A stretch of 64,000 nucleotides of DNA from Campanula takesimana (lineage: Eukaryota > Streptophyta > Magnoliopsida > Asterales > Campanulaceae). The position numbers and the translations under genes were made by a program. The stretch is from the NCBI GenBank assembly GCA_026119855.1, contig JAOWBW010000284.1, forward strand, positions 744,001 through 808,000, read 5' to 3'. Below, one piece after another: positions 33,336 to 44,660 of the stretch. Positions within the stretch are counted from its first letter, which is position 1; the number at the start of each line of letters is the position of its first letter. The notes beneath the pieces are model-generated. The model was not told the DNA's origin and did no database searches. It saw only the letters and a list, made by a program, of their open reading frames with translations.

Positions 33336-34129
33336 TGGGGAATTGGGGGGATCTACTCATCCACTAGCCCATATTAGCGGTCATCAATATGGAGAAAAAT
33401 AATCAACACGTGATAATAATATGAAAAAAAAAAATAACACCGATGTTTGATAACCTAGTTCATCAACACATGACTAAATCTGGGGGCACTTAGCCAGGAT
33501 ATCATTATAATAATATATGAAGATCATTACAAATTCGCACATGCACTCACTAAGATCTAGCATGGTTACTCTCCAATAATAATCTCTCTAACCTATACAT
33601 TATTATCTCCCCTCCCAAAGAACATACAAACATAGTCATGGCCGGGTTGTAAGATCGCCCACCATGGCTCTCCTAGTCCCATAACCCCCTCATAGACACT
33701 ATTATGTGCCTCCTCTTGATATCCTAACTTTCTCCTATTAAGCACACAATATTCTGAATGAAATCATCTTTATATAGGTGTAGGAGAAGTTCTAAATCAA
33801 TACATGGAAGAAATCTAGTCAAAATAGGAAACTGAGAAAATCCGGGTTGTCCCCGACATGCACGGCCGTGCAGACTTTGCTACTCGGCCGTGCATCTCGG
33901 CCATGCACTATGCCAGGAGCGGCCATGCTTTATTTTCCCCCCAAAACAGTAGCTTCCTCCCCGTATTGCACGGCCGTGTGCCTCCACATGCACGGCCGTG
34001 CAACCCCGTTCTACACCTTCTCGATTTACTTCTCCCTTTTGACCTCTCCTTGATCTCCACCAACCCCCTATGATTTAGACTCCTTTTCTCCCTCCATATC
34101 CTCACGATTCTAGGACTCCACTCCCAACA
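33336..34129 (-). repeat. LTR of the decayed copia-type element
   Basis: On the minus strand it starts TGTTGGGAGTGGAG at 34129 and ends CCAATTCCCCAAAAAC before the primer site. TATA-type CCTATATAAAG is at 33778-33768. Upstream of it lie three exact CACGGCCGTG palindromes (33861-33870, 33969-33978, 33991-34000) and related copies. The opposite LTR is missing. Confidence 0.65.
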
Positions 34130-34856
34130 TGAAGTTTTACTTAATTATAAGAACGCCATCGCCCGCGAAGATCTCTTTGTTTACAAAAATGCCATTACAC
34201 ATCTTGCTGATACTTTTTTTCTAATCAATTTGAAAAAGCACGTTTTTCATAAGACCCACTAAAAAACAATTTTTTAAGGTTTTTACTTTAAGATTATCCA
34301 TTTGTCAGTTAAACCTTCGTTTTACTATCTAGTTGTCTTGAGTTGTAATATAATGACAAAATTACTATTAAAATATATTAAATTGTCAGATTTTAAAAAT
34401 AGTAATATGATAATTTAACCAACTAACAATTACATAAAACACTTAATAAAACACATGCATGCCAATTATAAAATCCTGAAAATCTCATTGTGCATAGTAT
34501 TAGAAAATTTATGGAACTATGGGATAACTGATGTTTTGTTTATGAGTTAGTGAGTCTTTAAATTTACTTTTTTTTTGTTCAAAATGATTGTTTGAATTTA
34601 ATCTTCTTCAAAAGTAAATTTAGACATTTATTTTGAAAGAATGTAGTATATTATTACAAAAGATGTTCATGTATTCGCGCCATAAAAGTTGAATGCTTGA
34701 TGAATTGGTGGTCAAAAATCGATCCTTTATTTTCGGAAAATTTAACGAGTTAATAGTCGTCCCAAATTTTAAGGGTTAATATTTAAGAATCTTGACAAGA
34801 GCTAAAGAATTCTACTTCTAATTCTTTTTATTTCCCTTAGAAGTGCAAATGATCTA
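34130..34856. other. AT-rich intergenic stretch
   Basis: About 730 bp, no gene or defined element recognised. Confidence 0.6.
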
Positions 34857-35091
34857 CTCCCTCCGCCCCGCTCGAAATAGGATTTTGGTAAACTTGACTT
34901 TACTTTGACCAAGTTTTTTGAAGAAAATATAATAATCCAAATAAAAAATTAAAACTTGTTATTGTATCCCCATTAATATTACTCTCAATAATAATTTTTA
35001 AATTTATATTAGGATAATTATTTCTTATTTAAATTACATGGTCAAAGTATAAAAAATGCTCAAAATCCTATTTCGGATGGGACATAGGGAG
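34857..35091. mobile_element. Stowaway-like MITE (235 bp)
   Basis: The left tip CTCCCTCCGCCCC with AAATAGGATTTTG faces CAAAATCCTATTT ending in CATAGGGAG. TA flanks both sides. It has no coding capacity and an interior different from the MITE at 4904. Confidence 0.85.
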
Positions 35092-35234
35092 TATATATTT
35101 TCTTAACTTTAACCGCTAATCCAATTTTTGATATGTAATTCAGAAAAAAAAAAACTATTTAAAATATAGTGTTCAGGATTTTTCTTATGTGGAAACCAAC
35201 TTTTTCAAGAGGGTAAATTAAGCAATAAATAATT

Positions 35235-36326
35235 GGGTAAATGACAAATAAGGGACCCAAGTTTGGGGGTCGTTCGTAGAAAGGGGTCTGATGTTTTAAA
35301 ACTCGCAGATCAGGGTCTAATGTTGATAAAAACTAGTAATTAAGGGCTTTTTGACGGAAATGTTAGATTTTTCAGTTAAATCAACATGTGCCGTGCACAT
35401 GTGGACCAAACTGAAATTATTTTTAGTTTAAAGTAGTAAATGAATATTATAAAGTTTAAGGGACTAAAAGTAAAATAATCAAAAAAATGTATAAGTCACG
35501 AAAATATTTAAAAAAAAAATCAATATTTTACTAAATTATTATTTCTTCAAAAAAAATCAATTTTGGAAAAATATTTCACTAATTTGTTTTTTCTTTTAAA
35601 AGAAAATTTCAGTAAATTGTTTTCTTTACGAAAATATACTAAATTAAGCTCTCTTAAAATAAAAATTTAACATATTTCACTAAATTAGTAAATTATATCT
35701 CCCCTCTCTTATGTAAACCATAATCACACACCCTCTCACGCATCATAAGCATAAAAATGAGATTTTTGGTTCAAAAATATTAATTGATGAAAAAAATTCA
35801 AAAGAAAACCAATTTAGTGAAATAATTAAATAAAAAAAAATCAAAAATATAATTTATTAATTTAGTGAAATATGTTAAATTTTTATTTTAGGATAGATTA
35901 ATTTAGTGCAATATTTTCCTAAAGAAACAAAATTTAGAGAAAAAATTTTTATAAGAAAAACAAATTTAGTGAAATATTTTTCCAAAACCAAAATAAAAAA
36001 ATTTGAAATTAATATTTTTTTTCAAAAATAATAATTTAGTGAATTGTTTTTTTTTAAAAAAATGTTTTCGTGAATTATACATTTTTTTTACTTTTAGTCT
36101 ATTAAAATTTAAAATATTCATTTTACCCCTTTAAAAGTAAAAATATTTCAGTTTAGTCGACATGTGCACGACACATGTTGATTTAACTGAAAATCTAACA
36201 TTTTCGTCAAAAAGCCCTTAATTGCTAGTTTTTACCAACATTAGACCCTGATCTGCGAGTTTTAGAACATCAGACCCCTTTCTACAAACGACCCCCGAAC
36301 TTGGGACCCTTATTTGTCATTTACCC
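35235..36326. mobile_element. Non-autonomous MULE with long terminal inverted repeats (1,092 bp)
   Basis: GGGTAAATGACAAATAAGGG starts both ends, and the inverted match continues for about 170 bp with few differences. Identical 9-bp flanks TAAATAATT (35226-35234 and 36327-36335) are the Mutator-type target duplication. The interior is very AT rich with no ORF of interest. Confidence 0.95.
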
Positions 36327-36389
36327 TAAATAATTATTTTGAGCCGGAAATTTAGCAGTATTCGGTATAGACCCCTCCATCATTTAATA

Positions 36390-36590
36390 CTTTATCCGTT
36401 TGATAATAACAAGTGAGACATTATTTTGATTACATTTTGACAACAATTAAAATAAAAATTGATTATTTTAATTAATTAAAAATTGTTATTGGAAATATAT
36501 CAAGCGCGATATAATAACAATTTTTTATTTTTATTATAATTATAATATTTTCTTCAAACAACAATCACTCATGATAGAAGACGGAGTATG
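36390..36590. mobile_element. Decayed Stowaway-like MITE
   Basis: TACTTTATCCGTTTGATAAT at the left and AGACGGAGTATG at the right form weak inverted ends. The interior has opposing AACAATT/AATTGTT blocks. Ends are approximate. Confidence 0.45.
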
Positions 36591-36978
36591 CTCTATTTAA
36601 CACACAATAATCAATGTATAATTTTTTTAACCACAGTAAAAACTATATAAATTAATAATATTATGATCGTTGAAAATTATTAATTTATTCATTAAATTGA
36701 TAGTTATTAATTTAAAGAGTTTTTAGCTGATTCGACGAATTTCAGATTTTCGTATAAACTAAATTCATTATTATATGTACATAATAAGTTGAAAGGCAAA
36801 GCATTGAAAAATAATGATAACTTTGAAAACATTATACACTATAAAAATAGTTATTTTCAATGTACTCTTGAACCAAATCTGGTATATAAACGATATGAAG
36901 ACTTTAAAATATTCAACCATTTCTTATACAAAATCAACCGTAGAGCCACATTTTCACTAAATTATAGTATTTTTTTTT

Positions 36979-39900
36979 GGGTAAAAAAAAAAATCCTCAA
37001 TTGGTTACTTTGTGCATGCTTAGTTACTTAAGTCATTTTTTGTGCAATAAAAGTGCCTCAACTAGCATTTTGTGAAATGGAGATCACTAAACACTAACTC
37101 CATCCTTTTTTTACGTTAAATATTTGAATATTACTTTTCTTAAAGGGTAAAATAGGAACTTTACTTAAATTAAATACCCCCAACCTAACTCATGAATGGG
37201 TGTTGTTATACACACCCGTAAATCTTATGAAGACACCCGTAGTCTAAGTTCTTTAAAAAATGCCATTAAATGAAATGTCCAAACTAACCTTTATATGTAT
37301 TGTACACCCACACCCACCTTGTACACCCGTAATTATGGACCTCTACCAAAAATGTTAAAAGACACCCGTAAATTTAATACAACTAAACAAAACCCCCCTC
37401 TTCAGACCTCGCCTTCCAAGACGCACGATTACCCCTCTCTACTTTCTCTCTCTAAATCTCCGGCTACCATTCCTCCCAAACGACGATTGAATCCTTCCGG
37501 CAACCTGCTTTGTCTTTTCCGGCGACCCCACCACACCTCTCACCTCGCCGGTCTTCGTGCTCTCCCTTTCCCACCGACGGCAGCCTTAGATCTAGCCACT
37601 TACCCGCTCTGTCTTCTCCGGCCACCCCACAACACCTCAAACCTCGCCGGTTTTCGTTCTCCCCTTTCCCACCGCCGACAGCCTTAGATCTAACCCGCTT
37701 ACCCACTCTCACTATCTCCCTCAACCCTACCCACGCCGACCAAACCCAAACCCTCTCCTTTCCCACTTCCGGCAAACCGATCTGTCTTCTCCGGCCACCC
37801 CACCCCACCTCTTACCTTGCCGGTCTTCGTTCACCCCTTCCCCACCGCCGGCAGTCTTAGATCTAGCCGCCGTCAACTGGGACCGATCAATTGTTCCGTC
37901 GTCGCTCGTCTGCGCGCGAGAGTTCGCCTCTACCCGTCATGTGCGAAACTGGGTGTGTGAAATGGGTGTGTGCAATTGATTGTGTGGATATGAATGGGGT
38001 ATTGTGTTTTAAGGGTTGAAGGGTATAATAGGAAGTTTGATGATTTTGTTTTATATTTGAGGAGTGGGTTTAACCTTACGGGTGTCTTCATAAGATTTAC
38101 GGGTGTGTATAACAACACCCCTCATGAATCTCCAAATAAAGCCATTATTTCCGGTGACATCTCAGCCGGAGTAGAACCCGGCGTCTTCAACAACTGAGCA
38201 GTAGTATGAGAAAGGGGCACCAGAATTTATTTTGGATACCTGCACTCCCTTCTAAAAGAGCTCCATTTAATGAAGATTATGGCTTGGGGGAGAGCAACAG
38301 ATATGGAGTCTTTCCTTCTTAAGTGAAAACCGATACATTTTTCTTTTGACAAAGAAAACCAGTGACTTTCAAAGTCCAGAACAGCAGCAGTACATGGGCG
38401 ATAGATCTGGACTTGTTGGGAGAGCAACAAATCTAGACCCACTTCAAGAGGACCCAGATTCCGGCCAGATCTATTCACGCCCCACCACAAAAACGAGATC
38501 CCCTCTCCAAAACAAGTTGATTAACGCAAAAAACAACATAATTGGCCTTGAAACACGGTATGGGTCTCCTACATCTACTCGGGTGATCTTTATCGTCGCC
38601 GGTGACCCTCTGGGGAGATGAACGTGCACCGGCTGAACCTCGGCAAAATGAAATCAGCGGTGTAAATTTGTCAGCTGCAGGAAATTGGGGTTTGATGGTA
38701 TTGATGCAGCCATGGTAAATGGAAAATTAAAAGAAGAAAATGACAGATTGTAAAGAAATGGAGGGTTTTTTTTTTTGGCCAAGGAAGAAGATGAGGGGTG
38801 TAAAGAAGAAGAGGGGTTTAAACAATCAGTGGAGGTTTTTTTTTTTTTTTTTTTTTTATATTTTGAGCTAGTCTCCCATTAGAACACCTATATCTGTTTC
38901 TTCTATGAGATGGGTGTTTTGACCCACCTGACCCGACTCATTGAACCGGATTCATGACCCATGGGGCATAACATGCCACGTGGCAATCACCCATTAACCC
39001 CAAACTTTTTTTTTTGAGTTTTTATAAAAAAAAATCGGCTTTTCCGTCGTTTACCAAAAGTAATAGTTACCATAACTTAATATAATGACTGTATACATAT
39101 AAAGTAACATTGTTCATAAGTAAACGCAACACCTGTTTTACAAAAACAAAAGCTCGTTTTACCCATTTTTCAAATGTAATACTAACTATAATTACGTGTA
39201 ACCCAAACAATATCTAAATGTAATTGTCATTTATACTGAAATGTAATAGTGCTTTTGCAAAAATGTAAAATATTGTATGTTTTGATTTAATTTTTTGAAA
39301 GAAAGTAACATTTGAAAAGTAACAACTCATATACATGAATGTAATTGTTTGTACAAGTAAATGTAACACTTTAATAAAATAAATTATAACATATTTCTAT
39401 AGATAATGTAATACTTTTACATATAATACTAATCAAGTGTTTTTAGCTCTAAAAATGTAAATTGTTGAATTATTACTTTTTCTATACATATGTGTTACAA
39501 TTATGTATAAACACTGTTACATATAAGTAACACATTCGTTACATTTTAGTTGTAATAAGTATTACTTTTGGCAAACGAAGAAAACATAAAAAAAACATTG
39601 TTACTTTTCTGTATATATGTATTACTTTTATGTATACAAATGGTTACATATAAGTAACACGTTTGTTACATTTAGTTATAGTAACTATTACTTTTGACAA
39701 ACCGAAAAAGAAAAAAAATGTGGGTCATGGATCCGGGTTATGGGTCAAAAATGACCCGTCTCTACTATGAGACGGGTCATGATGTTCTCATACAAGTTTT
39801 TGTCTTATATTTTTACCCCTTATAAAGTCATGTGCATAAGCACATGACTATTTAACGGAACAAAAATGGATGGAGTTAGTGCTTTAATGAACTCCGCTGC

Positions 39901-40002
39901 ACAAAATATCAGTTAAGTTACTTCTAATGCACCAAAAATGACATAAATTACTAAATATGCACAAAGTAACCAATTGAGGTAAAAAAAAAAATGCATTTTT
40001 CC
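36979..40002. mobile_element. Non-autonomous MULE (3.0 kb) containing a second MULE
   Basis: The two ends share CCTCAATTGGTTACTTTGTG and CACTAACTCCATCC in inverted orientation over about 190 bp. Flanks read TATTTTTTTT on both sides, consistent with a 9-10 bp duplication but uncertain because of the T run. No transposase is present. The cargo includes the nested MULE at 37198-38120, unrecognised sequence at 38130-38870, and an AT-rich block (39040-39700) with many short GTAACA/TGTTAC repeats. Confidence 0.85.
37198..38120. mobile_element. Nested Mutator-type element with 44-bp perfect terminal repeats and GC-rich cargo
   Basis: Both ends begin GGGTGTTGTTATACACACCC and match perfectly for 44 bp. 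The 9-bp duplication CTCATGAAT flanks it (37189-37197 and 38121-38129). Subterminal copies of ACACCCGTAA recur at 37327 and 37361. The interior is markedly GC rich, with about three copies of a roughly 110-bp block (TTCTCCGGCCACCCCAC...CCCACCGCCG) that leave proline-rich readings open. This resembles Pack-MULE cargo, but I do not recognise a source gene. Confidence 0.93.
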
Positions 40003-40196
40003 TATTTTTTTTAGATTCTAATAATTATTAATTTATAATTTTTGTGACACGTATTATTATAAAGGGGTCTTCCGGAAAATTATTATCTTATTATTTTATT
40101 GAGTTTCAAATTTTTCATTTGGTCAAGTCAGAACCAGACAAATTTATTATGTTAGAGAATTTATTAATTTATCAGGTATTATTTGAAGACAAAAAT

Positions 40197-40327
40197 TGTG
40201 TGAGATGGTCTCACATATGAGACGGGTTTCATTGAAATAGTAAATGATTTGATCCCTATAAAAGGGGCGGAGTAAGCTCATTTTCTCTCTCATCGAAACC
40301 CGTCTCGTACATGAGACAGTCTCACAA
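40197..40327. mobile_element. Short inverted-repeat MITE
   Basis: TGTGAGATGGTCTCACATAT with GAGACGGGTTTC faces GAAACCCGTCTC and GAGACAGTCTCACAAG, with a loop of about 55 bp. The TGAGAC..GTCTCA ends occur in a widespread plant MITE type. No duplication was assigned. Confidence 0.7.
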
Positions 40328-40542
40328 GATTCTTCTTCTTATTTTAAAATTTTAAAGAATTTCTACTGTATTAAAATGAGGTTTATATAGAATCACCAGG
40401 GATTGAGTCGTTAATAGAGCTCGTGCGGAGCAAGATCCCCTACAAATGTTTTACATACAAGCAATCCACAAAACACAAGTCGAAGTGCCAAATTTACCCT
40501 TCAATTGAACTACCACCTACGTTTAGACATGCCCGATTCATG

Positions 40543-40704
40543 ATTTTTTTTTTTCAAATAATTCCCTTTTAAATCATTATCTACCTAAATGACATTTGAG
40601 AAACTTTATATACCAAAATGACCACTTTTTGTGAAGTAGGCATTGGCAATGCCGACTTTAGTGTGAAGTCGGCACTACCATTGCCGACTTTAGGTCAAGC
40701 CCGG
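40543..40704 (+). repeat. Left terminal inverted repeat of the MULE
   Basis: Contains two AAGTCGG-type hairpins (40634-40658 and 40666-40690). Two more follow just inside (about 40784-40808 and 40824-40848), immediately before the transposase promoter region. Confidence 0.93.
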
Positions 40705-41012
40705 TTAAGGTTAAGAATAATTAGGGGTTAAGAAGGATTAGGAGGGAATATTTTGGGGCAGAGTGGTTTTTTGTGTTGTACTGAAATCGGCACTCACAAT
40801 GCCGACTTTGACTAGGGTTTCTGAAGTCGGCATTGTGGATGCCGACTTTAGGTCTCCATAAAACCCACAACTGGTTGCTTTATTTTCACTCGTTTCATAT
40901 TCAAAACACAAACTTCTCTAATATCTGATTCTCATCTTTCATTTTTTTTTTTCTCTCTTTCAAGTTGAAAGCTCAAAAGTTGTATTTGGTGAATTTGATT
41001 CAAGCATCTAAG

Positions 41013-41544
41013 GTACATTTTAATCTTTGTTATATGTTTTTATTTGTATAATGTGAATGCAAACTAGAGTTACTAAACTATAATTCAGTAAAAAAAAAAA
41101 AAAAAAAGATTTGTTATCCTTTAAACATTTAACATCCAACGCAAAACTCGTTAAATTTTTGATATTTCAGTTAAATTTTTGACATTTCAGTTAAATTTTT
41201 GACTGTTATTTGTTAACATTTCTTACAATTTCCATGCATATATGATTTACAGTTTCTTAATGTATTATATTAACATTTTGACTGTTATTTGTTGACATTT
41301 CAGTTAAATTTTTGACATTTCAGTTAAATTTCCATGCATATTTCAGTTAAATTTTTGACATTTCATATAAATTTTCGAAGATCAAGAAATTTTCTTAATG
41401 TAACAAATTTTAATGATGTTATTTGTTGCTTTTTTAATATATATTTTGACATTTCAGTTTAATTTTCTTAATGTAACAAATTTTAATGATGTTATTTGTT
41501 GCATTTTTATATATATATTTTGACTGTTGAATTAATTTGTTTAG
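41013..41544 (+). other. 5'UTR intron of the MULE transposase
   Basis: Donor CTAAG/GTACAT and acceptor TTTAG/GGGAAA bracket 532 nt lying just upstream of the start codon. The intron contains at least six spaced copies of GACATTTCAGTTAAATTT-type sequence, so it is itself repetitive. Confidence 0.6.
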
Positions 41545-41552
41545 GGGAAAAT

Positions 41553-44099
41553 ATGAGAGGACTTCCACTTATTTTCATGTGCTACTGGGGAGGAGATGAT
41601 GAACACCCGTTTGGAGATAGTAATCTTGAACAGGAGCCGAAATTTCCACTTAGGGCAAAAACTCGTTGGGGTTACGAAAAATTGATTAGGAAGTTATATA
41701 AGAAAATTGATATAGATCCAAGAGATGCTAAGTTGAAAGTTATTTGTAGATATCCTCATATGATGGGTAATGAGTTTGCAAGTTACATTCCGTTTGAAGT
41801 CGAGAATGATATGTGTATGAAAGTCATGTTTGATGTTTCTGCTCAATTAGGTGGGGTAGGTAGCTTGCAGTTGTATATTATCATGGATTTTTTAGTTTTT
41901 GATAATAATGTTAACTACCTTGAGAGAGATACTGGTGGTTTTGAAACACATGGGGAAGTGGAACCGGAAGTGGAACCGGAAGTGGAAGCAGAAGTGGAAG
42001 GGGAAGGGGAAGAGGTAGAGGAACGTGAAAATGATGATGATTCAGATTATGAAGGTCATATCCTTGTAATAAGTTCTGATGTTGATTCTGGATATGAAGA
42101 TTGTTCGAGTCCAACTGATAGCGAAAATGAGGGTGATGATGGGGAAGGTGGTGATGTAGGAGCACACATGGTTACTTTTCAAGGTGAACCGCATAATCAA
42201 ATGTATGGGAGAGCAGACTATCCATTTTACCGCGATATTGGTGAAGGGTCAGAGAATTATGATAATAGTGAATACAAGTTTGCAGAATGGAATGCGGAGA
42301 GTGATGGAATTGCCAAAGGAATTCACTTCGCAGAGAAGATTGATGTGCAGTACCAAATAAAGAAGTACCATATTATGAAGAATTTGAGGTTCAAGGTGAG
42401 AAAGAGCACACCGTAAAAGTGGGCTATTGAGTGTTTGGTGAAAGAGTTCCCCTGCAATTTCTATGTGAATGTGAGTCTGAAGAAGGGTGGGTACTGGGAA
42501 GTAACTAAGTACAAGGGTCCACATTCTTGCTTGACTTCAGATGTTAGCGGCGATCATCCTAATTTAGATGCTAAGTTTATAGGACGAGAAGTTTTCAATC
42601 TTGTCAAGGCTGATCCAGAGTACAAGATTAAGCTTATCATGATAAATATAAAATCAAAGTACGGTAAGGATGTTTCATATCGGAAGGCATGGTGTGGTAA
42701 ACAAAAAGCCATCGCTCAAGCATATGGGGATTGGGACGAATCTTATAGAAAGTTGCCACGTTTGTTAGCAGCTATTCAAAAGTGGAACCCTTCAACCATT
42801 GTGCAGTTTTCTAATCGTCCTGACGCTGGTCCTCCAGGTTCTTTTGACCGCGTGTTCTGGGCATTTGACCCTTGTTTGGAAGCATTCTCTCATTGCCGTC
42901 CTGTCATTTCTGTTGATGGCACATTCTTGCATGGAAGATATAAAGGGGTAATACTTATTGTTATGGGTGTTGATGCGAATGATAGTTTACTTCCACTTGC
43001 TTTTGCTCTTGTTGAAAAAGAGGACCATGAAAACTGGTCTTGGTTGTTACATCTTGTTTGCCAACATGTTATTAGGGGTCGTGAAGTTTGTTTGATATCT
43101 GATCGCCATAATGGGATCCTTGCCACTGTGGGAGAAAACGGATGGCCACGAGATGTTGTGCACAGGTGGTGCATGTTGCATTTACGAGCTAATTTCCTTT
43201 ATGCTCATAAGGGTGTTGGATTAAAATATATTTTTTGGCGTGCTGTTAGCGCCACCCAGGAACGGAAGATGAAAAATTACTTGGCTCAGATTCGTATCAT
43301 CAATCACGAGGCAGTTAAATGGTTTGAGTTTTTGGATGTTAAAAAGTGGTCAATGGCGCATGATGGTGGATATAGGTACGGAATTAAGACTACCGATTTG
43401 TCTGAGGTTTTTAATGGTGTCATGAAAGGAGCGCGTGGGATGCCTGTTTCAGGTATTGTTGAGATGGCCTTCTATAGGTGTGTGGAATACTTTCAAAGTA
43501 GACTCTCGGGATCAATAAGGGCTTTAGGGGGGTATCCTGGTAACCCCAATGTAAATGCGAGACTACTATTCAGTCAAAGGGTCCAACAAAAGTATGACTT
43601 CAACTTGAAGAAGGCTGGGTATCATAATGTTAGAAGATTTAACAATACTGCATCAGGTGTTTATCAAGTGACAACGGGGAGACGCGGTGAAAGAGGCGGA
43701 AGGGTTCAAGTGGTGGAATTGGGTCCTCGAACATGCACTTGTGGCAAATGGGTGCAATATCATTACCCTTGTTCGCATGCTCTTGCCTGCTTCAAAGCCC
43801 AACATATTGACGGTTTGAATTATGTTGATTTCTTTTACAGTCTTGAGGCGTACTACAATACATGGAGGGGCACTTTTAATCCGATCCATGACGAGGCTTA
43901 TTGGAATGTAGATCATCTTGTCCCAAGTTTTTATCCTAACCCGATGCACCGTCGTGATAAGAAGCAAGGACGATCTAAATCAAGGCGGATTAGAAATAGG
44001 ATGGATTGGCAGGTGGAGAAAAGGAAGTTTCGTTGCGGGATATGCAAGGTAGAAGGTCACACTAAAAGAAGATGTCCAACTCTTAGGGAGGAAGATTAA
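41553..44099 (+). pseudogene. MuDR-family transposase, one nonsense codon
   Basis: The ATG at 41553 follows a probable splice acceptor and opens an 848-residue frame. An N-terminal domain and a long acidic linker (Glu/Asp-rich near residues 130-210) are followed by the MuDR DNA-binding domain (FAEKIDVQYQIKKYH near residue 260). A TAA at 42414-42416 interrupts it (codon 288). Beyond the stop, a 554-residue frame has the MULE transposase core (ISVDGTF near 450, LISDRHNGI near 517; acidic residues fit the DDE triad), a SWIM finger (CTCGKW..CSH near 728) and a C-terminal CCHC knuckle (CGICKVEGHTKRRC near 827). The core is otherwise complete, so this copy may have lost activity recently. Confidence 0.92.
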
Positions 44100-44317
44100 A
44101 TGTTATTTTGTAGTACTTGTAATATGTTTGTTTAACTATTCGTGAATGTTTGTTTTATTTGAACTTTGAACTTGTAATATATTTAAGTATTTGTGGATGT
44201 TATTATATTTGAACTTGTGATATATTTAACTATTCGTGAATGTTTTTTATTTGTTAAACTTTAAATTAGTAAGTGTTATTATTTTAATTGAAATAATAAT
44301 ATATATAACATAAATAA

Positions 44318-44660
44318 ATAAATTCAGTGACCACAACCCGGTCACATAGGAAAATATTTCATAAATAAATAAATTCAGTGACCACATCCCGGTCACATAG
44401 GAAATATAACAAAAATCAAATAAATTCAGTGACCACAGCCCGGTCGCATAAGAAAATATTACATAAATAAATAAATTCAGTGACCACAACCCGGTCACAT
44501 AGGAAAATATTACATAAATAAATAAATTCAGTGACCTCATCCCGGTCACATAGGAAAATATTACATAAATAAATAAATTCAGTGACCACATCCCGGTCAC
44601 ATAGGAAATATAACAAAAATCAAATAAATTCAGTGACCACAGCCCGGTCACATAGGAAAA
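44318..44660. repeat. About 51-bp tandem array with GTGACC..GGTCAC hairpins (7 copies)
   Basis: Each unit holds CAGTGACCACAACCCGGTCA-type sequence: two 6-bp arms (GTGACC/GGTCAC) around a 7-base loop, separated by AATAAATAAATTCA spacer. An eighth decayed copy (TTGACCACATCCCGGTCAA) sits at about 45889-45907. The array separates the 3' ends of the convergent transposase and HROB-like genes. The stop codon of the latter is inside it. Long readings through the array are by-products of the 51-bp (17-codon) period. Confidence 0.9.

Noticed and set aside
37295..37860. Proline-rich ORFs of 114-130 codons
   Set aside because: They follow the GC-rich repeated block of the MULE; no start context, domain or splice pattern seen.
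38346..38621. 91-codon ORF inside the 3-kb MULE
   Set aside because: Overlaps an equally long reading on the other strand and shows no recognisable domain; could be captured sequence but cannot be supported.
41911..42165. His/Pro-rich minus-strand ORF
   Set aside because: Complement of the acidic linker of the MULE transposase.
44318..44660. CRISPR-like spaced repeats
   Set aside because: Units are directly tandem without unique spacers, in a plant transposon; no cas genes.
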